A stretch of DNA of 64,000 nt, from the NCBI GenBank assembly GCA_016432725.1, contig JACJDG010000003.1, positions 1,178,001-1,242,000 on the forward strand, written 5' to 3'. How positions within the stretch are numbered: the stretch's first letter is position 1; every line of letters starts with the position of its first letter. Position numbers and translations under genes: made by a program. The notes beneath the pieces are model-generated. The model was not told the DNA's origin and did no database searches. It saw only the letters and a program-made list of their open reading frames with translations. Shown here piece by piece: positions 1-7,946 of this stretch. The stretch comes from Streptomyces sp. DHE7-1. GTDB taxonomy: Bacteria; Actinomycetota; Actinomycetes; Streptomycetales; Streptomycetaceae.

Positions 1-191
1 GGTGACTGACCGAAGGTGTGCTGCACGGCGTTGGTGGCGAGTTCCGAGACGATGAGCCGCACGGTGTCGGCCATGTCGGTGTCCGACGGCAGGCCCCACT
101 CCGCGAGGGTGCCCGCGACGTAGGAGCGGGCCGCGGAGACCGAGGCGGGATCGCTCGGCAGAGTGACGGATGCTTCCAGGTGGTCTGCCAT
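1..191 (-). CDS. ATP-binding regulatory protein, anti-sigma/HATPase type (N-terminal part only)
   Basis: Reading leftward from the ATG at 191-189 gives 63 codons before the window edge cuts the gene. The visible part ends in the first conserved helix of a GHKL ATPase, with N-box residues ELATNAVQH, as in the small RsbW-like ATPases that streptomycetes carry in many copies. An AAAGGGA ribosome site precedes the start. It is divergent from an XRE regulator and a DUF397 protein, the arrangement of whiJ-type clusters (family knowledge), so a role in the same regulatory unit is likely. The G boxes lie outside the window, so kinase or anti-sigma activity cannot be judged. Confidence 0.8.
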   Translation of the reverse strand, partial: MADHLEASVTLPSDPASVSAARSYVAGTLAEWGLPSDTDMADTVRLIVSELATNAVQHTFGQS

Positions 192-318
192 GGCGACGTC
201 GTCCCTTTCCCACGGGACCGCAGTCCGACGAGGAGCGGATGGTTCGAGTACGGTCCCGGACTGGTGCTTCTTCGTCAGACTGCCACCACCGGGCCGGTCG
301 GGGGAGCGATCCACCAAG

Positions 319-328
319 ATATGCATAT
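319..328. promoter_or_regulatory. AT-rich palindrome in the divergent ATPase/XRE promoter region
   Basis: ATATGCATAT is a perfect 10-base palindrome in a short A/T block, striking in a 73% G+C background. It lies in the 211-base gap between the divergent ATPase (start 191) and XRE regulator (start 403). A binding site for the neighbouring XRE regulator or a promoter core is a reasonable inference; nothing in the sequence proves either. Confidence 0.35.
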
Positions 329-402
329 ATCTGTCGCCCGAAGCGGTGAACTCTGCGACGCGAGACCGTATCCGGGCGGCCCGGAAGGAGTAAGGAGTTC
401 CC

Positions 403-1263
403 ATGCAGAACGGTCCCGCGGTGCGGCGCCGCAAGCTGGGCGCCGAACTGCGCGCGCTGCGCACCGGGGCCGGGCTCACCAGTGGCGAGGCGGCCCTCCT
501 GGTGGGCTGGCACCAGTCGAAGGTGAGCCGCATCGAGACCGGCGCCAGCGGGGTGCGGCCGGCCGACGTGCGGTTGCTCCTGGACGCCTACGAGGTCCAC
601 GACCGGCAGCTGCGCGAGATGCTGCTGATGCTGACCGGCTCGGAGGACGCGGGCGGCCGCAATCGCTGGTGGCACGCCTACCGGGGCGTACTGCCGCCCA
701 CCTACCGCGACTTCATCAGTCTGGAGTCGCAGGCGAGCGGGATGCGCACCCTGGAGACCACGGTGGTTCCCGGCCTTCTGCAGACGCCCGAATACGCGCG
801 CGCGGTCACCCGGGCGGCGGTGGAGGGCGTCGACGAGGAACGGCTGGACGCGCTGGTGGAGGTGCGGCTGGCGAGGCAGGACGTGCTCCGGTCCGAGCCG
901 CCGCTGGAGCTGACCGCGGTGCTGGACGAGGCGGTGCTCAGGCGCGAGGTCGGCGGTCCGGAGGTGATGGCGCGGCAACGGGAACGCCTGGTGGAGGCCG
1001 CGCGACTGCCCCAAGTACGGCTCCAGGTGCTGCCGTTCACTGCGGGGGCGCATGTCGGCCTCACTGGGCCTTTCGTTATTTTCTCATTTCCGAGCACTTC
1101 TGATCTGGACGTTGTTGTTCTCGACCAGTTGACGAGTAGCCTCTATCTGGAACGGAAAGAAGACCTCATGGCCTACGCCGAGGCCTTCGACACCCTTCAG
1201 TTCCACGCCCTTTCGCCCGAGGAATCGTCGGACTACATCGCCGGGATAGGTGACGGCGCGTAA
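403..1263 (+). CDS. XRE-family helix-turn-helix regulator with DUF5753 domain (WhiJ-like)
   Basis: 286 aa. Residues about 5-65 form a lambda-repressor-type helix-turn-helix (segment LTSGEAALLVGWHQSKVSR); the rest matches the DUF5753 domain that follows it in this large Streptomyces family, with the typical TTVVPGLLQTPEYA segment. The ATG at 403 follows a clear AAGGAG site. A DUF397 gene starts 9 bases after the stop, so the two are co-transcribed. Known relatives such as WhiJ influence the timing of aerial growth and antibiotic production, with the DUF397 protein acting as antagonist or partner (established for a few members). The specific targets here are unknown. Intact, usual length for the family. 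Confidence 0.9.
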   Translation: MQNGPAVRRRKLGAELRALRTGAGLTSGEAALLVGWHQSKVSRIETGASGVRPADVRLLLDAYEVHDRQLREMLLMLTGSEDAGGRNRWWHAYRGVLPPTYRDFISLESQASGMRTLETTVVPGLLQTPEYARAVTRAAVEGVDEERLDALVEVRLARQDVLRSEPPLELTAVLDEAVLRREVGGPEVMARQRERLVEAARLPQVRLQVLPFTAGAHVGLTGPFVIFSFPSTSDLDVVVLDQLTSSLYLERKEDLMAYAEAFDTLQFHALSPEESSDYIAGIGDGA

Positions 1264-1272
1264 GGAGGCACC

Positions 1273-1497
1273 ATGACAGCTCTGCCTCGGAACGTCCCAG
1301 CCAGTACCGATCTGCACGACGTGCGGTGGCTGCGCAGCAGCTACAGCACGGGAGCGAACAACTGCGTGGAGACGGCCCGGCCGCGCTCCGGCCCGTGGGC
1401 CGGACTGCTCGCCGTGCGCGACTCCAAGGCCACCGCCGGACCCGCGCTGCTCTTCTCCCCCGAGAGCTGGGCGGGCTTCGTGGCCACCCTGCGGTGA
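1273..1497 (+). CDS. DUF397 domain protein, partner of the XRE regulator
   Basis: 74 aa small protein. It carries the DUF397 hallmarks: W-R-S-S-Y-S near the start (LRSSYSTGANNCVE), a VRDSK segment in the middle and a W-x-x-F-x-x-x-x-R ending (SWAGFVATLR). Nine bases separate it from the XRE gene and an AAGGAGG site precedes its ATG. In the WhiJ and BldB-related systems such proteins work with the adjacent HTH protein (family knowledge). No DNA-binding or catalytic motif is visible. Complete and of normal size. Confidence 0.88.
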   Translation: MTALPRNVPASTDLHDVRWLRSSYSTGANNCVETARPRSGPWAGLLAVRDSKATAGPALLFSPESWAGFVATLR

Positions 1498-1592
1498 CCG
1501 GGTCGAACCCGACCTGACCACCGATCAGCGGACCGACCCCGCCTGATCACATCCGATTACTTTCGCCAGATACGCGGCCGTGTCACGCCGAC

Positions 1593-2720
1593 TCATGGTC
1601 GCGCCTCGCGAATCACACGTACAGCGCGTTCGATCTCGGCCCCGGAGAGGTCTGCGCGGGCGGTCAGCCGCAGCCGCGAGATGCCGTCGGGCACGGAAGG
1701 AGGACGGAAACAGCCCACGGCCAGACCTGCCGTACGGCAGTCGGCCGCCCAGCGCACGGCCTGCTCCGGGGACGGAGCCCGCACGGAGACCACCGCGGCG
1801 TCCGGTCGCACCGCCTCCAGGCCCGCGGCGGTCAGCCGTGCGTGCAGGTCGGCGGCGACCGCGCGGGCGCGCTCCGCCCGCGCCGGCTCGCGCCGCAGCA
1901 GCCGCAGCGCCGCGAGCGCGGCGCCCACGGCCGCGGGGGCGAGACCGGTGTCGAAGATGAACGTGCGGGCCGCGTTGACCAGATGGGCGACGACCCGGGC
2001 GGGCCCGAGCACCACCCCGCCCTGGCTGCCCAGCGACTTCGACAGCGTGGCCGTGACGACCACGTCCCCGGCGCCCGCGAGCCCGGCGGCGTGCGCGGCG
2101 CCCCGGCCGCCGTCGCCCAGCACCCCGAGCCCGTGCGCGTCGTCCACGACCAGACCCGCGCCGTGCTCTCGGCACGCCTGGGCCAGGGCGGCCAGCGGCG
2201 CCGCGTCGCCGTCGACGGAGAACACCGTGTCGGAGACGACGATCGCCGGTCCCCGGTGCGTGCCGAGCGCCTTGTCCGCGGCCTCCGGGTCGGCGTGCCC
2301 GACCACCTGGGTGGTTCCCCGGGCGAGCCGGCAGCCGTCGATGAGCGAGGCGTGGTTGCCCGCGTCGGACACGATCAGCGAGCCGTGCGGGCCGAGCGCG
2401 GTGACGGCGGCCAGGTTGGCGGCGTAGCCGGAGGAGAAGACCAGGGCCGCCTCGAAACCGCAGAAGTCCGCCAGTTCCCGCTCCAGCTCCGTGTGCAGCT
2501 CCGTGGTGCCGGTGACCAGCCGGGACCCGGTGGACCCGCCGCCCCAGGTCCGGGCGGCCCCGGCGGCGCCCTCGGCGACCTCGGGATGGTGGGCGAGACC
2601 GAGGTAGTCGTTGCTCGCCAGGTCCAGCAGCGGCGAGTCGGCCGGGCGCGGGCGCAGGGTCCGGACGAGTCCGGCGCGACGGCGCGCCTCGGCCTGCTCG
2701 TCGATCCAGCCGAACGCCAT
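1593..2720 (-). CDS. bioF: 8-amino-7-oxononanoate synthase
   Basis: 375 aa, alpha-oxoamine synthase family. It condenses pimeloyl thioester with L-alanine to give 8-amino-7-oxononanoate, the first ring-building step of biotin synthesis in the cytosol, using PLP. The substrate segment SNDYLGL is at 36-42, the cofactor aspartate motif DDAHGLG at 193-199, and the Schiff-base lysine is K228 in LSKSLGSQGG. Start ATG 2720-2718 has a GGAGGA site. It is divergent from bioB-bioA-bioD, with a 147-base shared control region. Length is normal for BioF and no break is seen. Other alpha-oxoamine synthases are possible by fold alone, but the biotin neighbours settle it. Confidence 0.95.
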   Translation of the reverse strand: MAFGWIDEQAEARRRAGLVRTLRPRPADSPLLDLASNDYLGLAHHPEVAEGAAGAARTWGGGSTGSRLVTGTTELHTELERELADFCGFEAALVFSSGYAANLAAVTALGPHGSLIVSDAGNHASLIDGCRLARGTTQVVGHADPEAADKALGTHRGPAIVVSDTVFSVDGDAAPLAALAQACREHGAGLVVDDAHGLGVLGDGGRGAAHAAGLAGAGDVVVTATLSKSLGSQGGVVLGPARVVAHLVNAARTFIFDTGLAPAAVGAALAALRLLRREPARAERARAVAADLHARLTAAGLEAVRPDAAVVSVRAPSPEQAVRWAADCRTAGLAVGCFRPPSVPDGISRLRLTARADLSGAEIERAVRVIREARP

Positions 2721-2753
2721 GGGTCCTCCGGGGCTTTTGTAGGTAGCGGACAG

Positions 2754-2759
2754 ACACTA
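2754..2759 (-). promoter_or_regulatory. Candidate -10 element for bioF
   Basis: On the minus strand TAGTGT fits the Streptomyces -10 pattern TAGnnT and lies about 34 bases before the bioF start codon. The inverted repeats at 2782-2811 sit at and upstream of the matching -35 position. No good -35 hexamer is visible, which would suit a regulated promoter. Confidence 0.35.
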
Positions 2760-2781
2760 GCCGCACGGCCGCCCACCCAGG

Positions 2782-2811
2782 GTGTGGCAATACCCACACG
2801 GTGAACCGTGT
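2782..2811. promoter_or_regulatory. Two overlapping inverted repeats between bioF and bioB (candidate biotin operator)
   Basis: GTGTGG (2782-2787) and CCACAC (2794-2799) form one inverted repeat with a 6-base spacer. ACACGGT (2796-2802) and ACCGTGT (2805-2811) form a second, perfect repeat with a 2-base spacer that shares ACAC with the first. The right repeat also contains TGAAC, the left half of the BioQ box I recall from other actinobacteria (TGAAC-N3-GTTAC), but the right half does not fit well. Placement between two divergent biotin operons makes an operator the natural reading; the regulator is not in the window. Confidence 0.45.
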
Positions 2812-2867
2812 CCGTTGTGCAAACTCTCCTTGGCCCGAGGCGGTCCCGTAGGACAGGATCGTGCCTC

Positions 2868-4091
2868 ATGGATCTGCTGAACACGCTGGTGGACAAGGGG
2901 CTTCGGCGCGAGTCGCCGACCCGCGACGAGGCTCTCGCCGTGCTCGCCACCTCCGACGACGACCTGCTCGATGTGGTGGCCGCGGCCGGCAAGGTGCGCC
3001 GGCACTGGTTCGGCCGGCGCGTGAAACTCAACTACCTGGTCAACCTCAAGTCCGGCCTGTGCCCGGAGGACTGCTCGTACTGCTCCCAGCGGCTCGGCTC
3101 GACCGCCGGCATCCTCAAGTACACCTGGCTCAAGCCCGGCGAGGCCTCGGAGGCCGCCGCCGCGGGCCTGGCGGGCGGCGCCAAGCGGGTGTGCCTGGTG
3201 GCGTCGGGGCGCGGCCCGACGGACCGGGACGTGGACCGGGTCTCCGAGACCATCCGGACCATCAAGGACCAGCACGAGAACGTGGAGGTGTGCGCCTGTC
3301 TCGGCCTGCTCTCCGACGGCCAGGCCGAGCGGCTGCGCGAGGCCGGCGCGGACGCCTACAACCACAACCTGAACACCTCCGAGGCCACGTACGGGGACAT
3401 CACCACCACCCACACGTACGCCGACCGGGTGGACACGGTGAACAAGGCGCACGCGGCCGGACTGTCCGCCTGCTCCGGGCTGATCGCCGGTATGGGTGAG
3501 AGCGACGAGGACCTGGTGGACGTCGTCTTCTCGCTGCGCGAGCTCGACCCGGACTCCGTTCCGGTGAACTTCCTGATCCCGTTCGAGGGAACCCCGCTGG
3601 CCAAGGAGTGGAACCTCACTCCGCAGCGCTGCCTGCGCATCCTCGCGATGGTCCGGTTCGTCTGCCCGGACGCCGAGGTGCGCATCGCGGGCGGCCGCGA
3701 GGTCCACCTGCGCTCCCTGCAGCCCCTGGCCCTGAACCTGGCCAACTCCATCTTCCTGGGCGACTACCTGACCAGTGAGGGCCAGGCGGGCAAGGCCGAC
3801 CTGGAGATGATCGCGGACGCCGGGTTCGAGGTGGAGGGCGCCGAGCAGGTGACCCTGCCGGAGCACCGGGCGGCGGCCGCGGGCGGCTGCGGCTCCCACG
3901 AGAGCGCCGGGTGCGGCTCGCAGGCCGAGGCTGGCTGCGGTTCGCACGCGGAGGCCGGATGCGGATCGCACGAGGGCGGCGGTGTCTGCGGTACGGCGCC
4001 CGCGCCGGAGCCCGCGGCGGCCGAGGCCCGCACCGACCTGGTCGCCGTGCGCCGCCGGGGCGCCGGAACGGACCTCGCGCCCAATGCCTGA
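2868..4091 (+). CDS. bioB: Biotin synthase with cysteine-rich C-terminal extension
   Basis: 407 aa. Radical-SAM enzyme that inserts sulfur into dethiobiotin to make biotin. The SAM [4Fe-4S] cysteines are C65, C69 and C72 in CPEDCSYC; N-rich segments such as YNHNLNTSE and the AGGREVHLR motif match BioB. The catalytic core ends near residue 335. It is followed by about 69 extra residues containing four 8-residue units starting with CGS (341-372) and a further Cys at 374, absent from E. coli BioB. ATG 2868 is chosen over an in-frame upstream start because homology begins here and a GGACAGG site precedes it. The stop overlaps bioA by 8 bases. Confidence 0.95.
   Translation: MDLLNTLVDKGLRRESPTRDEALAVLATSDDDLLDVVAAAGKVRRHWFGRRVKLNYLVNLKSGLCPEDCSYCSQRLGSTAGILKYTWLKPGEASEAAAAGLAGGAKRVCLVASGRGPTDRDVDRVSETIRTIKDQHENVEVCACLGLLSDGQAERLREAGADAYNHNLNTSEATYGDITTTHTYADRVDTVNKAHAAGLSACSGLIAGMGESDEDLVDVVFSLRELDPDSVPVNFLIPFEGTPLAKEWNLTPQRCLRILAMVRFVCPDAEVRIAGGREVHLRSLQPLALNLANSIFLGDYLTSEGQAGKADLEMIADAGFEVEGAEQVTLPEHRAAAAGGCGSHESAGCGSQAEAGCGSHAEAGCGSHEGGGVCGTAPAPEPAAAEARTDLVAVRRRGAGTDLAPNA
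3888..3983 (+). repeat. Four tandem 24-base units coding cysteine octapeptides in BioB
   Basis: The units encode [24 protein letters not shown] and CGSHEGGG, giving a strict C-x7-C-x7-C-x7-C pattern with His or Gln three residues after each Cys. The nucleotide copies are similar but not identical, as expected for an internal expansion that has drifted. The array resembles a metal- or persulfide-carrying tail more than a structural linker (inference). Confidence 0.85.
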
Positions 4092-5370
4092 CCTGCCCGG
4101 CCTGAGCGTGCCCGAGCTGCTGGAACTGGACCGGCGCCATGTGTGGCATCCCTACGGTCCGATGCCCGGGCGCGGCGAACCGCTCGTCGTGGAGTCGGCG
4201 AGCGGGGTCAGGCTGCGCCCGGCCGACGGTTCCGCCGAGCTGGTCGACGGCATGTCCTCGTGGTGGTCCGCGATCCACGGCTACAACCACCCCGTCCTGA
4301 ACGAGGCGGCGCGTGAGCAGCTCGGGCGGATGAGCCACGTCATGTTCGGCGGGCTCACCCACGAGCCCGCCGTACGGCTGGCGAAGCTCCTTGTCGACAT
4401 GTCGCCGGAGGGACTCGAGCACGTGTTCCTCGCCGACTCCGGTTCGGTGTCGGTCGAGGTCGCGGTGAAGATGTGCCTGCAGTACTGGCGCTCGCTCGGC
4501 CGCCCGGCCAAGCGGCGGCTGCTGACCTGGCGCGGCGGCTATCACGGGGACACCTGGAACCCGATGTCGGTGTGCGACCCGGACGGCGGGATGCACGACC
4601 TGTGGACCGGTGTGCTGCCGCGTCAGGTGTTCGCGGACGCGCCGCCCGCCGAGTACGAGGAGGCGTACGCGCTCGGGCTGCGCGAGCTGATCGGGCGGCA
4701 CGCCGACGAGCTGGCCGCGGTGATCGTGGAACCGGTGGTGCAGGGGCCGGCGGGATGCGGTTCCACTCCCCGCGTATCTGCGGGTGCTGCGCGAGGCGTG
4801 CGACGACCACGGCGTACTGCTGGTGTTCGACGAGATCGCCACCGGATTCGGGCGCACCGGCGAGCTGTTCGCGGCGGACCACGCGGGCGTCACCCCGGAC
4901 GTGATGTGCGTGGGCAAGGCGCTGACCGGCGGCTACCTCACCATGGCGGCCACGCTGTGCACCGCACGGGTGGCGGACGGCATCTCGCGTGGCGAGGTGC
5001 CGGTGCTGGCCCACGGCCCGACGTTCATGGGCAACCCGCTGGCGGCCGCCGTGGCCTGTGCCTCGATCGGCCTGCTGCTCGGGCAGGACTGGCGGTCGGA
5101 GGTCCGGCGGATCGAGGCGGGCCTGCGCGCCGGCCTGGCGCCCGCCGCCGCCCTGCCGGGGTGAAGGACGTCCGCGTCCTGGGCGCCATCGGCGTGGTGC
5201 AGCTCGACCACGAGGTCGACATGACCGCGGCCACCCGGGCCGCCGTGCGGGAGGGCGTGTGGCTGCGCCCGTTCCGCGACCTGGTCTACACGATGCCGCC
5301 GTACGTCACCTCGGACGAGGACGTGGCGCGGATCGCGCGCGCGGTGTGCGCCGCGGCACGGGAGGGATGA
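4084..5370 (+). CDS. bioA: Adenosylmethionine-8-amino-7-oxononanoate transaminase (three apparent frame breaks)
   Basis: PLP-dependent class III aminotransferase converting 8-amino-7-oxononanoate to 7,8-diaminononanoate with SAM as amino donor. N-terminal motifs [28 protein letters not shown] and [13 protein letters not shown] are diagnostic of BioA; the PLP lysine is in [10 protein letters not shown] and the C-terminal PPYVTSDED segment is present. The reading frame is lost at 4743-4746 (GGGG), 4768-4771 (CCCC) and 5158-5161 (GGGG); adding one base to each run restores [19 protein letters not shown] and [14 protein letters not shown]. With these the protein is about 429 aa, normal for BioA. 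Start ATG 4084 overlaps bioB; bioD begins 1 base after the stop. I read the breaks as base-calling errors. Confidence 0.9.
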   Translation: MPDLPGLSVPELLELDRRHVWHPYGPMPGRGEPLVVESASGVRLRPADGSAELVDGMSSWWSAIHGYNHPVLNEAAREQLGRMSHVMFGGLTHEPAVRLAKLLVDMSPEGLEHVFLADSGSVSVEVAVKMCLQYWRSLGRPAKRRLLTWRGGYHGDTWNPMSVCDPDGGMHDLWTGVLPRQVFADAPPAEYEEAYALGLRELIGRHADELAAVIVEPVVQGPAGCGSTPRVSAGAARGVRRPRRTAGVRRDRHRIRAHRRAVRGGPRGRHPGRDVRGQGADRRLPHHGGHAVHRTGGGRHLAWRGAGAGPRPDVHGQPAGGRRGLCLDRPAARAGLAVGGPADRGGPARRPGARRRPAGVKDVRVLGAIGVVQLDHEVDMTAATRAAVREGVWLRPFRDLVYTMPPYVTSDEDVARIARAVCAAAREG

Positions 5371-5371
5371 G

Positions 5372-6088
5372 ATGCCGGTACTGGTGATCACGGGCACGGG
5401 CACGGAGGTCGGCAAGACCGTCACCACCGCGGCCGTCGCCGCCACGGCGCTCGCGGCCGGGCGTTCGGTGGCGGTGCTGAAGGCCGCGCAGACGGGCGTA
5501 CGGCCGGACGAGCGCGGCGACGCGGACGAGGTCGCCCGGCTGGCCGGACCGGTCACGGCCGGCGAACTCGCCCGCTTCCCGGAGCCGTTGGCACCGGGGA
5601 CGGCGGCCCGGCGGGCCGGGATGGCACCGGTGCATCCGCACGAGGTGGCCGAGGCCGCGGCCAAGCTGGCCACCGAGCACGATCTGGTGCTGGTCGAGGG
5701 GGCGGGCGGGCTGCTCGTCCGGTTCGACGCGGCGGGCGGAACGCTCGCCGACACGGCCCGGCTGCTGAACGCGCCGGTGCTGGTCGTCGCCTCGGCCGGC
5801 CTCGGCACGCTCAACACCACCGAGCTGACGGCGCGTGAACTGCGGGCCCGCGAGCTGGACTTCGCCGGGGTCGTGATCGGGAGCTGGCCCGACGAGCCGG
5901 ACCTGGCCTGCCGTTGCAACGTCGCGGACCTGCCGGAGGTCGCGGACGCCCCGCTGCTCGGCGCGCTGCCCGCCGGGGCGGGTGCGCTGCCGCCCGCCGC
6001 CTTCCGGGCCGCCGCGCCGGGCTGGCTGGGCGCGCGGCTGGACGGGACGTGGGACGCGGAGGCGTTCCGCGTCCGCCAGGCACCCTGA
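5372..6088 (+). CDS. bioD: ATP-dependent dethiobiotin synthetase
   Basis: 238 aa. Carboxylates and closes the ureido ring of 7,8-diaminononanoate to give dethiobiotin, the substrate of BioB. The P-loop GTGTEVGKT is at residues 8-16 and the conserved [10 protein letters not shown] segment lies near 110. The ATG is one base after the bioA stop, so translation is coupled; the group bioB-bioA-bioD is one operon, ordered against the pathway steps but complete with the divergent bioF. Pimelate-forming genes are not in the window. Intact and of typical length. Confidence 0.95.
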   Translation: MPVLVITGTGTEVGKTVTTAAVAATALAAGRSVAVLKAAQTGVRPDERGDADEVARLAGPVTAGELARFPEPLAPGTAARRAGMAPVHPHEVAEAAAKLATEHDLVLVEGAGGLLVRFDAAGGTLADTARLLNAPVLVVASAGLGTLNTTELTARELRARELDFAGVVIGSWPDEPDLACRCNVADLPEVADAPLLGALPAGAGALPPAAFRAAAPGWLGARLDGTWDAEAFRVRQAP

Positions 6089-6195
6089 GGGACCGCCCCG
6101 CACACCTCGTCCCGCCGCTCATGACCATGGACGCGGCGGGGTGTGCCGGGGCTCCCCGGGGGACAATCACCGTAGGCCCTGTCCGGGAGGTTGCC

Positions 6196-6894
6196 ATGCG
6201 GTTGTCGTCGGCCGGTTCCGGCACGGTGGCGCGGAGTCCCGTCCACCACCCGCTCTTCGCCCGTTACTACGCCCGGCTCAGCGTGGGCGCCGAGACCCGG
6301 CTCGGGATGGCCGGGATACGCGAGCGACTGCTCGCCGGGCTGTCCGGGCGGGTGATCGAGATCGGTGCCGGGAACGGGCTGAACTTCGGGCACTACCCGG
6401 CGGCGGTCGCGGAGGTCGTCGCGATCGAACCCGAGCCGCTGCTGCGGAAACTGGCCCTGGAGTCCGCCCTGCGGGTCCCGGTGCCGGTCGACGTGGTGCC
6501 GGGGGTCGCGGAGGCGCTGCCGGTGAAGAGCGAGGCCTTCGACGCGGCCGTGCTGTCGCTGGTGCTGTGCAGCGTGCGGGACGTGGCACGGGCACTGGGC
6601 GAGGTGCGGCGGGTGCTCAGACCGGGTGGCGAGGTGCGGTTCTTCGAGCACGGCCGGGGCGGCGGCCGGATGATGGTGCTGACCCAGCGCACCCTGGACC
6701 GCACGCTGTGGCCCGCGATGAGCGGCGGCTGCCACCTGGCCCGTGACCCGGTGGCCGGGCTGCGTGACGCCGGGTTCGAACTCGGCCCGCAGCGGCGGGT
6801 GCTGCTGCCGGAGCGGGGACCGAGGCTGCCCACCTCGTACTGCGCGCTGGGCACGGCCTGGCGGCCCGGGGAACCGGCCGGGCGCCGACCGTGA
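6196..6894 (+). CDS. SAM-dependent class I methyltransferase (Methyltransf_11 type)
   Basis: 232 aa. SAM-binding motif I reads VIEIGAGNGLN (about 52-62), the acidic motif II is AIEPEP, and motif VLRPGGEVRFFEH matches the UbiE/Methyltransf_11 group. The ATG at 6196 has a GGGAGG site six bases upstream. No substrate-specific feature is visible; relatives methylate quinones, small molecules or lipids. It lies downstream of bioD after a 107-base gap and is followed by a strong hairpin, so it is probably its own unit. Intact. Confidence 0.85.
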   Translation: MRLSSAGSGTVARSPVHHPLFARYYARLSVGAETRLGMAGIRERLLAGLSGRVIEIGAGNGLNFGHYPAAVAEVVAIEPEPLLRKLALESALRVPVPVDVVPGVAEALPVKSEAFDAAVLSLVLCSVRDVARALGEVRRVLRPGGEVRFFEHGRGGGRMMVLTQRTLDRTLWPAMSGGCHLARDPVAGLRDAGFELGPQRRVLLPERGPRLPTSYCALGTAWRPGEPAGRRP

Positions 6895-6901
6895 CGCACG
6901 C

Positions 6902-6954
6902 CCCGCTCCCGTGCCTCCGCCCGGCGCGCGGGAGCGGGCCGGGCGGAGGCACGG
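6902..6954 (+). terminator. Strong hairpin after the methyltransferase, with two interlocked inverted repeats
   Basis: A perfect 16-base repeat pairs 6909-6924 with 6939-6954. A second perfect 10-base repeat pairs 6902-6911 with 6929-6938. The order of arms (A, B, A', B') means the two helices compete for 6909-6911 or could form a pseudoknot-like fold. It sits 8 bases after the methyltransferase stop and 176 bases before the ABC gene, as a terminator would; there is no U-run, which is normal in Streptomyces. Confidence 0.7.
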
Positions 6955-7129
6955 CCACGGCCGCCGGGCGCGCGCCGGCCGGCACCCGTGGAGGCGGCCC
7001 GCTGGACCGGCCAGGGGACGGTGTCCCTTACACGGTGTGCGTGTCGTCGGCCCCAGGAGGGATACCGGCTGTGGGGCCGGTCACACTAGGCTCGGTCGGG
7101 ACGAGGGAGTCGACGACCGGGAGGCGGTC

Positions 7130-7942
7130 TTGTCCACACCTGCTGCGGAGCACGCGCCGGGCCTGACGCCGGACGGCGGGATCGCTGCCCGCGCGCGAGG
7201 GCTGACCAAGGCGTACGGCTCGGGCGAGACCGCGGTGCTCGCCCTCGACTCGGTGGACGTGGACATCGCCCGCGGCCGCTTCACCGCCGTGATGGGCCCC
7301 TCGGGCTCGGGCAAGTCCACGCTGATGCACTGTCTGGCGGGCCTGGACAACGTGTCCGCCGGTCAGGTCCGGCTCGGCGACACCGAGATCACCGGCCTGA
7401 AGGACCGGGAGCTGACCCGGCTCCGGCGGGACCGGATCGGCTTCATGTTCCAGTCGTTCAACCTGATCCCGACGCTGACCGCGGCCGAGAACATCACGCT
7501 GCCCATGGACATCGCGGGCCGCAGGCCCGACCCGGCCTGGCTGGACCAGGTCATCGACACCCTCGGGCTGCGCGACCGCCTCTCCCACCGGCCCGCTCAG
7601 CTCTCCGGCGGTCAGCAGCAGCGGGTGGCGTGCGCGCGGGCGCTGGCCTCCCGGCCCGAGCTGATCTTCGCCGACGAGCCGACGGGCAACCTGGACTCGC
7701 GGGCCGGGCTCGAGGTGCTGGGCTTTCTGCGCAGCGCCGTGGACGATCTCGGACAGACGGTCGTCATGGTCACCCACGACCCGGGCGCGGCCGCCCACTC
7801 CGACCTGGTGCTCTTCCTCGCCGACGGACGGATCGTGGACGAGATGGCGCGTCCGACGGCGGACGCCGTGCTGGAGCGCATGAAGGCGTTCGACGTGGTG
7901 CGCGGCCGGCTCGGCGACGACGTCACCGCCCCCGAGGGCTGA
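7130..7942 (+). CDS. ABC transporter ATP-binding protein (MacB/LolD type)
   Basis: 270 aa. Nucleotide-binding subunit: Walker A GPSGSGKST (56-64), Q-loop in GFMFQSFNL, signature LSGGQQQRVACARAL, Walker B LIFADEPTGNLDS, H-loop VTHD. The LPT-rich NLDS Walker B and neighbouring FtsX-type permease mark the MacB/LolD class (DUF214 exporters) rather than an importer. TTG at 7130 is chosen because GAGGCGG lies just before it and the conserved N-terminus begins there. The permease ATG follows after 4 bases. Substrate unknown; in this class lipoproteins, peptides or antibiotics are exported. Confidence 0.92.
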   Translation: MSTPAAEHAPGLTPDGGIAARARGLTKAYGSGETAVLALDSVDVDIARGRFTAVMGPSGSGKSTLMHCLAGLDNVSAGQVRLGDTEITGLKDRELTRLRRDRIGFMFQSFNLIPTLTAAENITLPMDIAGRRPDPAWLDQVIDTLGLRDRLSHRPAQLSGGQQQRVACARALASRPELIFADEPTGNLDSRAGLEVLGFLRSAVDDLGQTVVMVTHDPGAAAHSDLVLFLADGRIVDEMARPTADAVLERMKAFDVVRGRLGDDVTAPEG

Positions 7943-7946
7943 CCCG

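Noticed and set aside
1498..1530. tRNA-like GGTCGAACCC sequence
   Set aside because: No acceptor, D or anticodon stem can be folded around it.
4743..5161. Programmed frameshifting in bioA
   Set aside because: Three breaks at plain homopolymers with no stimulatory structure, and the same kind of break occurs in 15 unrelated genes; base-calling error explains all.
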